Shown here: positions 8,382-13,294 of the stretch, in pieces
Position numbering within the stretch: the first letter of the stretch is position 1
Layout of the letters: every line of letters begins with the position of its first letter
Assembly (NCBI GenBank): GCA_002360535.1
Contig: DEQR01000057.1
Coordinates: 26,913-40,206, forward strand
Length of the DNA: 13,294 nt
Direction of reading: 5' to 3'
Source of the DNA: Thiobacillus sp. UBA3361
GTDB taxonomy: Bacteria > Pseudomonadota > Gammaproteobacteria > Burkholderiales > Thiobacillaceae
The notes under the pieces: generated by a model
The model's input: only the letters and a program-made list of their open reading frames with translations
Told to the model about the DNA's origin: nothing
Database searches by the model: none
Position numbers and translations under genes: made by a program

Positions 8382-8951
8382 TTACCGCCCATACCCCTTC
8401 AACAGCACCATCACCGCCCCTCCGCCCCCATCCGCCGGCTTCGCCTGCACGTAGGCCAGCACCTCGTCCCGCTGCATGAGCCAATGGCGCACGTGGTGCT
8501 TGAGTACAGGCTCCCGGTTGGGGGAACGCAGGCCCTTGCCGTGGACGATGCGCACGCAGCGCACGCCGCGGCGTTTGCATTCGTAGAGGAATTCGGCCAG
8601 TTCATGCTTGGCCTCCACCTTGGTCAGGCCGTGTAGGTCCAGTTCCGCCTGGGCCACCCATTGGCCGCGCAGTCGCCGCAGGGTCTGGCGGGACAGGCCG
8701 GGGCGCACGTAGGACAGGTCCGCGTCGGATTCGGTGTCCGCGTCCCAGTGGATGGGGTCGCGCAGTGACTCCAGGATCACCTCCCGTTCGTCCCGGAAGC
8801 GGGACAGGGGGATGGGCGGCGGGGGCGGGACGTCGTGCAGAAAGCGGCCGTGGTGGGTGAGGGGCTCCGCGTCCGCCACGGCCTGGCGGAAGAGGTTCGC
8901 CTCGTCCGCGGGCAGGGGAGGTGAGGCCGGAGGCCGCCCGCCTTTCTTCAT
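8382..8951 (-). CDS. Smr-domain protein (MutS2 C-terminal-like nuclease domain), YdaL/SmrA type
   Basis: A 189-residue protein with a C-terminal Smr domain at about 103-187. The two hallmark motifs are LDLHGLT (104-110) and HGKG (137-140), the latter followed by LRSPNREPVLK. The N-terminal half is Pro-rich (VPPPPPIPLS) and then charged, as in stand-alone Smr proteins of proteobacteria. Smr domains of this type have DNA-nicking or RNA-endonuclease activity; E. coli SmrB cleaves mRNA at collided ribosomes, but which role applies here cannot be told. The ATG at 8951 has no good ribosome site; the gene starts 31 bases after trxB on the same strand, so it is probably co-transcribed with it. Its 3' end faces sucB. 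Confidence 0.88.
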   Translation of the reverse strand: MKKGGRPPASPPLPADEANLFRQAVADAEPLTHHGRFLHDVPPPPPIPLSRFRDEREVILESLRDPIHWDADTESDADLSYVRPGLSRQTLRRLRGQWVAQAELDLHGLTKVEAKHELAEFLYECKRRGVRCVRIVHGKGLRSPNREPVLKHHVRHWLMQRDEVLAYVQAKPADGGGGAVMVLLKGYGR

Positions 8952-8982
8952 GGCCGTTGGCTGCCGGTCGGTCGGAATCGCG

Positions 8983-9933
8983 CTACTTCAGGTTCTGCAG
9001 GTACCGCTCGGCGTCCAGGGCCGCTTGGCAGCCGGACGCGGCGCTGGTGCAGGCCTGCTTGTAGATCATGTCCTGCACATCGCCGGCGGCGAACACGCCG
9101 GGGATGCTGGTTTGGGTGGCGTTGCCGGCGCGTCCGGCCTGGGTGACGATGTAGCCGTGGTCCAGCTCCAGCTGGCCGGCGAACAGGTCGGTGTTGGGCT
9201 TGTGGCCGATGGCGATGAACACGCCTTGCAGGGCGATCTCCTTGGTGGCGCCGCTCTTCACGTTCTTCACCCGCATGCCCGTGACGCCGCTATTGTCGCC
9301 CAGCACCTCGTCCAGCACGCTGTCCAGTTCCAACACGATCTTGCCGGATTTCACGATCTCCATCAGGTGGTCCACCATGATGGCCTCGGCCTTGAAGCTG
9401 TCGCGGCGGTGCACCAGGGTGACCTTGCTGGCGATGTTGGCGAGATAGATGGCCTCCTCCACGGCGGTGTTGCCGCCGCCGATGACCGCCACTTCCTGGT
9501 TCTTGTAGAAGAAGCCGTCGCAGGTGGCGCAGCCGGAAACGCCCTTGCCCATGAAGGCGGCCTCCGACTCCAGGCCCAGGTACATGGCCGAGGCGCCGGT
9601 GGCGATGATCAGGGCGTCGCAGGTGTACTCGCCGGCGTCGCCGATGAGCCTGAAGGGCCGATCGGTGAGCTTCGCGGTGTGGATCTGGTCGAAGAGGATC
9701 TCCGTTCCGAAGCGCTCGGCGTGGGCCTGGAAGCGCTGCATCAGCTCGGGGCCCTGCACGCCCTGGGCGTCGGCGGGCCAGTTGTCCACCTCGGTGGTGG
9801 TCATCAACTGGCCGCCCTGGGCCAGGCCGGTGACCAGCACGGGCTTCAGGTTGGCGCGGGCGGCATAGACGGCGGCGGTATAACCGGCTGGGCCGGAGCC
9901 CAGGATGAGCAGGCGGGCATGCTTCGTGGTCAT
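8983..9933 (-). CDS. trxB: Thioredoxin reductase (NADPH)
   Basis: FAD flavoenzyme that passes electrons from NADPH to thioredoxin in the cytoplasm. It has 316 residues, closely following E. coli TrxB: the FAD-binding LILGSGPAGYTAAVYAARAN at 9-28, the redox-active CATC at 135-138, the NADPH-binding GGGNTA at 152-157, HRRD at 175-178, and the C-terminal GVFAAGDVQD. I chose the ATG at 9933 because it matches the E. coli start (MTTKHARLLIL) and is preceded by GGAG eight bases upstream; an upstream start at 9963 would add ten unconserved residues. The Smr-domain gene follows 31 bases downstream. Confidence 0.98.
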   Translation of the reverse strand: MTTKHARLLILGSGPAGYTAAVYAARANLKPVLVTGLAQGGQLMTTTEVDNWPADAQGVQGPELMQRFQAHAERFGTEILFDQIHTAKLTDRPFRLIGDAGEYTCDALIIATGASAMYLGLESEAAFMGKGVSGCATCDGFFYKNQEVAVIGGGNTAVEEAIYLANIASKVTLVHRRDSFKAEAIMVDHLMEIVKSGKIVLELDSVLDEVLGDNSGVTGMRVKNVKSGATKEIALQGVFIAIGHKPNTDLFAGQLELDHGYIVTQAGRAGNATQTSIPGVFAAGDVQDMIYKQACTSAASGCQAALDAERYLQNLK

Positions 9934-9971
9934 GGGAGATTCTCCAGTGGGGACGGAAGGCAAACTTTTCG

Positions 9972-10001
9972 ATTAGCTTGGTCTCAGGTCGCCATTTTCA
10001 A
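9972..10001 (-). promoter_or_regulatory. Candidate promoter of trxB
   Basis: Read on the minus strand, TTGAAA (10001-9996, 5/6 to the -35 consensus) and GCTAAT (9977-9972, 4/6 to the -10) are separated by 18 bases. Transcription would begin near 9965, about 30 bases before the trxB ATG. Confidence 0.45.
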
Positions 10002-10044
10002 GCCCAAGCCACCACCCGGTCCAGAGCGGTCGGCTGCCGTCCCC

Positions 10045-10695
10045 TCAAAGGTGGCCGCCGTAGAAATAGCTCCCCAGCCCCAGGGTGAACAGCCAGTCGC
10101 CCCACAGGCCGTGCTCCAGGACCACCAGGGGCAGGGAGCGGGTGCGGGCATAGGTCCAGGCGAACAGCAGTCCGCCCAACAGGCTCAGCGCCGGCGCCTG
10201 CCAGTTGCCCAGGATCAGGTGGGCGAGGGCGAAGGCCGCCGCGCTGGCCAGCACCCTCCGCCCGGGGGTGGCGAACAGGGCGCGGTAACGGTGGAAGAGG
10301 AAGACGCGGAAGATCAGCTCCTGGGCCAGGGCGGACACCAGGGGGTAGAGAACCAGCACCAGCAGCCACAGCTCCGTGCGCTGGCGCGGGAAGCTGAAAA
10401 GCTCGATATCCTCAGACCAAGCGGCCCAGCCCAGTAACGCGGCGCCACCGGCCAGGAAGGTCAGGCCGATGCGGACCAGGCAGGGCTGCCAATGCCGGGG
10501 AAAGGCACGCAGCGCGTGGCGGTCGAAGGCGGGGTCCCGCCACAGGATGACGAGACACACCAGGGCGAGCAGCAGAATCTGGGGAATGATCCAGCGCCGC
10601 AGCGCCTCGCCCTGCCACCAGGCCAGCAGCGGCAAGCCGAGGAAAACGAGGGCGAACTCGGCGGCCAGGTGCCGGGTGGCGGTGGGGAGGGACAT
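10045..10695 (-). CDS. CPBP-family intramembrane protease homologue (CAAX/Abi type) with altered motifs
   Basis: A multi-pass membrane protein of 216 residues whose second half carries the CPBP (Rce1-like) pattern. Motif 1 is QELIFR at 125-130, motif 2 is FALAH with His159, and motif 3 begins at His195 (EHGLWGD). In the classic family, motif 1 is EExxxR and motif 3 is HxxxN/D. Here the first Glu is Gln and the fourth position after the last His is Gly, with Asp next. From memory, a proteobacterial/bacteroidete subgroup also has QE(I/L)xxR followed by FLFHRY, so the change may be ancestral rather than decay. The start is uncertain: ATG at 10695 or GTG at 10731 (12 residues more); neither has a good ribosome site. 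Substrate unknown. It stands alone between trxB and the small-protein unit. Confidence 0.82.
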   Translation of the reverse strand: MSLPTATRHLAAEFALVFLGLPLLAWWQGEALRRWIIPQILLLALVCLVILWRDPAFDRHALRAFPRHWQPCLVRIGLTFLAGGAALLGWAAWSEDIELFSFPRQRTELWLLVLVLYPLVSALAQELIFRVFLFHRYRALFATPGRRVLASAAAFALAHLILGNWQAPALSLLGGLLFAWTYARTRSLPLVVLEHGLWGDWLFTLGLGSYFYGGHL

Positions 10696-10751
10696 GGGCG
10701 GATTGTCGCCGGGCGGTGCGGCGGAATCCACCTGCCGGCGGGATTTATGCA

Positions 10752-10786
10752 GGCCACGCTTCTGCCGGGGTGGCGAAGGCGTGGCC
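10752..10786. repeat. Long imperfect hairpin between the protease gene and the small-protein gene
   Basis: GGCCACGCTTC (10752-10762) pairs with GAAGGCGTGGCC (10775-10786) apart from one bulged G, around a 12-base loop. It lies about 36 bases beyond the stop of the 78-residue gene on the minus strand, so it may form part of its transcription stop, or of the leader of the protease gene. No T-run follows. Confidence 0.5.
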
Positions 10787-10794
10787 CTATTTGC

Positions 10795-10816
10795 CGGGTG
10801 GCCGGCCGGCCACCCG
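10795..10816. repeat. 22-base perfect palindrome just after the 78-residue gene
   Basis: Positions 10795-10816 are fully self-complementary: arms CGGGTGGCC and GGCCACCCG around ggcc. It begins five bases beyond the stop codon of the small exported-protein gene (minus strand). It is probably a terminator-like hairpin for that unit, although it lacks a T-tract. Confidence 0.6.
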
Positions 10817-10821
10817 TGGGG

Positions 10822-11058
10822 TCAGGCGATGCCCAGTTCGCGGGTCGGGGCGGGGGAACCGACCCGATGCCAGGCCAGGATCGCCGGCGTCGGCTGGACA
10901 AGCCGGTCGATCTTCGTCGGGGTGACGGCGGTTGTCGCCGGGACGGTTTGGGTGCCGGTGGCTTCCGGCGCCGGGGCCGACCAGGCGGCCAGGGGCGTCA
11001 GGGACGCGCCCAGGACCCACAGCCAAGGGGCGGCGCGCTGGGTAAGCAGTCTTTTCAT
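10822..11058 (-). CDS. Small exported protein of unknown function (78 residues)
   Basis: I do not recognise this protein. It has a clear Sec-type signal peptide: MKRLLTQR, then a hydrophobic stretch PWLWVLGASLTPLAAW, then SAPA as likely cleavage site, leaving a mature chain of about 50 residues. The mature part is rich in Ala, Pro and Thr (EATGTQTVPATTAVTPTK) and ends IDRLVQPTPAILAWHRVGS...ELGIA. It has no Cys and no lipobox. Translation is well supported: GAGGA lies seven bases before the ATG. It follows the XRE-type regulator by 20 bases on the same strand, so the two are probably one transcript. The same bases also lie inside a longer open frame running antiparallel-frame through the regulator, which I take as a shadow. 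Confidence 0.7.
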   Translation of the reverse strand: MKRLLTQRAAPWLWVLGASLTPLAAWSAPAPEATGTQTVPATTAVTPTKIDRLVQPTPAILAWHRVGSPAPTRELGIA

Positions 11059-11078
11059 GGCGCAATCCTCATGGCGGG

Positions 11079-11915
11079 TCAATTGAGGGTGCCCGGTTCG
11101 GCGAACAGGGCTCTTGCCGTCTCGAAGGCCGGGTCGTTGAGCACCTTGCGCTTCACCTGGGATTCGCCCAGCAGGCCGATCAGGTCCCCCGCCAGTCGGA
11201 AACACTCGGCCGGCGCCAGGGGGGCGCGGCAGGCCACCTCCAGGGCGTTCCACTTGTAGGCGGCCTGCTGGTCGCGCTTGTAGAGGCGCTCGCAGGCGGC
11301 CAGCAGGCGTTGCCCCCGGCCTTGCCGCTCGGCACCCACAGGCAGGGTGAGGAGATCTTCGAACTGGTAGCCGAGGATTTCGTTCTCGATGGCCGCGGCC
11401 AGGCGGGCGTCGCCGCCGCCGATGGCCTCCAGGGCCTGTTCCGACAGCCCGCGGGCGCGCGGCGAGGCCGGGTCGTTGATGCTGTAGCTGAGGGCCGCCC
11501 AGTGCAGCAGCCGGGCGCGCTCGGGGTCGTCGCCGGGCAGGGTGGTGAGCAGGTATTCGGCCAGGCCCTGGGCGCTGGCGTCCCGGTTGGCGGCCAGCAG
11601 GTCGTGCAGGGCGCGGATGTAGGGCGGGTTGGGCTCCATGACCGTGACGTGGGACTTGATCCACAGGTCCCGCTCGATGTCCCGCAGCCGGTCCTGGTTG
11701 TGCTCGGCGATGCGCTTGCGGCTGGCCGGGTTCTCCCAGTTCTGGACGGTGGTCACCGATACGCTGGCCAGGCTGGCCAAGGCCTCCTGGGACAGGCCGA
11801 AGCGGCGCCGCAGCCCGCCCACCCAATCGGCCTCGAATTCCCGCTGATTGCAGTAGCGCCTCGCGGGGTGCGGCTGGCGGCTGTATTCCATCCACTTGTG
11901 CTGCAGATAGGACAT
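11079..11915 (-). CDS. XRE-type helix-turn-helix transcriptional regulator with a helical C-terminal domain
   Basis: A 278-residue DNA-binding protein. The helix-turn-helix lies at about 33-62: LRRRFGLSQEALASLASVSV followed by TTVQNWEN, where the second helix (SVTTVQNWEN) would read DNA. The remaining 200 residues are alpha-helical and look repeat-like (e.g. LARYLLTTL-type segments, ARLLHWAALSYSINDP, GLSEQALEAI), as in TPR-type sensing domains, but no named domain is recognised. The ATG at 11915 is chosen because AAAGGA lies six bases upstream; an upstream in-frame start at 11957 has no such site. The gene probably controls its own promoter and the divergent 89-residue gene through the palindromes at 11984-12057 (inference). 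The signal it senses is unknown. Confidence 0.82.
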   Translation of the reverse strand: MSYLQHKWMEYSRQPHPARRYCNQREFEADWVGGLRRRFGLSQEALASLASVSVTTVQNWENPASRKRIAEHNQDRLRDIERDLWIKSHVTVMEPNPPYIRALHDLLAANRDASAQGLAEYLLTTLPGDDPERARLLHWAALSYSINDPASPRARGLSEQALEAIGGGDARLAAAIENEILGYQFEDLLTLPVGAERQGRGQRLLAACERLYKRDQQAAYKWNALEVACRAPLAPAECFRLAGDLIGLLGESQVKRKVLNDPAFETARALFAEPGTLN

Positions 11916-11983
11916 GGACGTTCCTTTCATCGACGGTGCGACAGGGGTTATTGACAATCTAGTGCCTGGACCCCTTATCGGAC

Positions 11984-11998
11984 ACCAACCGGGTTGGT
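11984..11998. promoter_or_regulatory. Operator-like palindrome 1
   Basis: ACCAACC-G-GGTTGGT is a perfect palindrome with 7-base arms around one central base (11991). It is the strongest member of an array between the XRE-type regulator and the divergent small gene, about 69 bases upstream of the regulator's start. This is the size and symmetry expected for an XRE dimer site. Confidence 0.6.
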
Positions 11999-12020
11999 TT
12001 AGGGCGGAACGCGATTTAGG

Positions 12021-12033
12021 CCAACCCAGTTGG
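12021..12033. promoter_or_regulatory. Operator-like palindrome 2
   Basis: CCAAC-CCA-GTTGG has perfect 5-base arms and differs from palindrome 1 only in its centre (CCAACCCAGTTGG against CCAACCGGGTTGG). Its centre at 12027 is 36 bases from that of palindrome 1. Confidence 0.55.
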
Positions 12034-12044
12034 GGAACCCGGTG

Positions 12045-12057
12045 GCAACCAGGTTGC
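12045..12057. promoter_or_regulatory. Operator-like palindrome 3, nested in a wider palindrome
   Basis: GCAACC-A-GGTTGC is a perfect palindrome with 6-base arms around 12051. It is enclosed by CCCGGT (12038-12043) and ACCGGG (12060-12065), making a near-symmetric 28-base structure. The flanks themselves give weaker AACC-N-GG half-matches centred at 12040 and 12063, so core-like centres follow one another every 11-13 bases here. Confidence 0.55.
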
Positions 12058-12156
12058 TAACCGGGCAGGCCGCGGAAGCCTAGCCTGCGAGTGTCCCGCC
12101 GATGCGATCAAGCTCCGGCGGTACGACGGAGCAACCCACATCGAAAGGAGTCCGCC

Positions 12157-12426
12157 ATGTCATCCACCGTTTATGCCCTCGTCTTCATGGCCCTGCTCAA
12201 CGGCAAGGCGCCGGTCGTCCACCAGCAGGAAACCACCCTGGCGCAACTGCCCCAGGGCAGCGCCGGCAAGGTCCGGCTGGCCCTGCGCATGGACGAGCGG
12301 CTGGATACGCCGCGTCCGGAAAGCCTGGGGGTGGTAGGGGAGTTCCACAACGGCCGCTTCATCCGCGTGGATCAGGGTTTGAACAGGGATAACCGGCTGA
12401 GCGTGGGGATGCGTAGGACGTTCTGA
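12157..12426 (+). CDS. Small protein of unknown function (89 residues)
   Basis: I do not recognise this protein. The first 20 residues are moderately hydrophobic (STVYALVFMALLNGKAPVV), too weak and uncharged for a sure signal peptide. Then comes a polar segment (HQQETTLAQLPQGSAGKVRL), a charged stretch LALRMDERLDTPRPES, and a C-terminal part that reads like beta strands (LGVVGEFHNGRFIRVDQG, then NRLSVGMRRTF). It has no Cys. The start is well supported: AAGGAG stands seven bases before the ATG at 12157, unlike the upstream in-frame start at 12091. It diverges from the XRE-type regulator gene, with the palindrome array between them, which suggests that it is the regulator's target. Confidence 0.65.
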   Translation: MSSTVYALVFMALLNGKAPVVHQQETTLAQLPQGSAGKVRLALRMDERLDTPRPESLGVVGEFHNGRFIRVDQGLNRDNRLSVGMRRTF

Positions 12427-12437
12427 GGGACAGGCAT

Positions 12438-12461
12438 CCCCCTCCCACCGGGGGGAGGGGG
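12438..12461. terminator. GC-rich hairpin between convergent genes, probable bidirectional terminator
   Basis: CCCCCTCCC (12438-12446) and GGGAGGGGG (12453-12461) are perfect 9-base arms around a 6-base loop. It lies in the 41-base gap between the stops of the 89-residue gene (plus) and the amrS gene (minus), where a shared terminator is expected. There is no T-tract on either side. Confidence 0.55.
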
Positions 12462-12467
12462 CGAGGC

Positions 12468-13294
12468 TCAGGCCGCGTGCATGGCCACCGGTATCCGGCG
12501 CGGCCCGAAGGCCCGCTCGAATTTCCGGTAGTGTCCTGCCACCGCCGCGCCACACTGGGCGCAGTGGCCGTCGGCGGTTAGGTGGTAGTCCTGGATGTCA
12601 TACCAATCCCGCTTAATGACCGCCTGGCCGCAGCCTGGACAGTAGGTGCTACCGCCCTCGGGATCGTGCACGTTGCCGGTATAGACGTAATGCAGGCCGG
12701 CCTGCATGGCGATACGCCTCGCCCGCGTCAGGGTGGACGGCGGGGTGGGGGGCAGATCGCGCATCTTCCAGTCCGGATGGAAAGCGCTGAAGTGCAGGGG
12801 TACGTCGGGACCCAGTTCCTTCATGATCCACTCGGCCAGCTGCCGGATCTCGGCGTCCGAGTCGTTGAGGGTGGGGATCAGCAGGGTGGTGATCTCCAGC
12901 CAGACCTGGGTCTCCCGCTTCAGATAGATCAGGGTGTCCAGGATGGGCTGCAACTGCCCGCCGCATTGTTTGACATAAAAATCGTTGGTGAAGGCCTTCA
13001 GGTCCACGTTGGCCGCGTCCATGGCGGCGAAGAACTCCACCCGCGGCTCGGCGTGGATGTAGCCGGCGGTGACCGCCACGTTGGCCAGCCCCAGCTTGCG
13101 GCACTCGGCGGCGGTATCCAGGGCGTATTCGGCGAAGATCACCGGATCGTTGTAGGTGTAGGCCACGCTGTCGCTGCCCATCTTCTTGGCCACCCGCGCG
13201 ATCTCGGCGGGCGAGGCGCTGTCCATCAGGCGGTCCATGTCCTTGGACTTGGAGATGTCCCAGTTCTGGCAAAACTTGCAGGCCAGGTTGCAGC
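12468..13294 (-). CDS. amrS: AmmeMemoRadiSam-system radical SAM enzyme, 5' end beyond the window
   Basis: A radical SAM protein related to pyruvate formate-lyase activating enzyme, of the set that co-occurs with AMMECR1 and Memo proteins. About 275 C-terminal residues are present. The 4Fe-4S-binding CNLACKFC motif (CxxxCxxC) is read right at the window edge (13292-13269), followed by QNWDISKSKD. Family segments follow: SVAYTYNDPVIFAEYALDTA, NVDLKAFTNDFY, FSAFHPDWKMRDLPPTP, and NVHDPEGGSTYCPGCG. The C-terminus holds two CxxC pairs (CPGCG and CAQCG), probably a zinc site. The substrate of this family is not established. An internal ATG at 13238 is not the start, because the cluster motif lies upstream of it in frame. 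The N-terminus lies beyond 13294, where amrA/amrB might be found. Confidence 0.9.
   Translation of the reverse strand, partial: CNLACKFCQNWDISKSKDMDRLMDSASPAEIARVAKKMGSDSVAYTYNDPVIFAEYALDTAAECRKLGLANVAVTAGYIHAEPRVEFFAAMDAANVDLKAFTNDFYVKQCGGQLQPILDTLIYLKRETQVWLEITTLLIPTLNDSDAEIRQLAEWIMKELGPDVPLHFSAFHPDWKMRDLPPTPPSTLTRARRIAMQAGLHYVYTGNVHDPEGGSTYCPGCGQAVIKRDWYDIQDYHLTADGHCAQCGAAVAGHYRKFERAFGPRRIPVAMHAA

Noticed and set aside
8734..10437. 567-residue plus-strand frame opposite the Smr-domain gene, trxB and the protease gene
   Set aside because: It runs antisense through three recognised genes and their gaps, with repetitive Gly/Val/His content typical of a reverse-strand shadow.
10822..11895. 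Long minus-strand frame (357 residues) crossing the XRE-type gene in another frame
   Set aside because: Only its last 78 residues, from the ATG at 11058 with its own ribosome site and signal peptide, look real; the rest is Pro/Arg/Ala-rich out-of-frame translation of the regulator gene.
11951..11956. Perfect TTGACA on the plus strand in the divergent gap
   Set aside because: No acceptable -10 hexamer lies 16-19 bases downstream (the sequence there is ccccttatcg), so I do not call it a promoter, though its place before the palindromes is suggestive.
10822..12426. Reading the XRE-type unit as a toxin-antitoxin pair
   Set aside because: The regulator is far larger than usual antitoxins, neither small protein resembles a known toxin, one is exported, and the genes are partly divergent.

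Overview
This is a 13.3 kb, GC-rich (roughly two-thirds G+C by eye) stretch of bacterial chromosome. The proteins look proteobacterial throughout: E. coli-like GyrA, TrxB, RluE and Icd, a GyrA box of QKRGGRG, and extended -10 promoters of the TGATAAAAT type. I infer a betaproteobacterium of the Nitrosomonadales/Rhodocyclales kind; this rests on gene content and style, and the genus cannot be told. Most of the window is ordinary chromosomal backbone. No transposase, phage gene, tRNA, rRNA or CRISPR array is visible. No gap between genes exceeds 300 bases; the two largest are about 240 bases each and both carry structured repeats.

Left part (1-5344). A truncated icd (isocitrate dehydrogenase, minus) diverges from rluE (23S rRNA pseudouridine synthase, plus) across only 27 bases. 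rluE meets a methylthioadenosine/S-adenosylhomocysteine deaminase gene tail to tail with a 20-base overlap. The deaminase gene diverges from a complete gyrA.

Middle (5345-8381). Downstream of gyrA is a pair of membrane-protein genes separated by 3 bases: lemA, and a GIDE-domain protein that also carries a canonical EF-hand loop. Then comes a free-standing sucB-type 2-oxoglutarate dehydrogenase E2 gene with its own TATAAT box. No sucA or lpd lies beside it, and it lacks the usual peripheral subunit-binding domain. It is followed by a cluster of palindromic, REP-like intergenic repeats.

Right part (8382-13294). On the minus strand lie trxB followed by an Smr-domain gene, then a CPBP-type intramembrane protease homologue with altered motif residues. 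Next is a small unit with an XRE-type regulator and a 78-residue exported protein (minus). It diverges from an 89-residue unknown protein (plus) across a 241-base region holding three palindromes with the core AACC-N-GGTT. This regulator, palindrome array and two small proteins are the least explained part of the window and the best candidate for something undescribed. The window ends inside an amrS-type radical SAM gene (minus).
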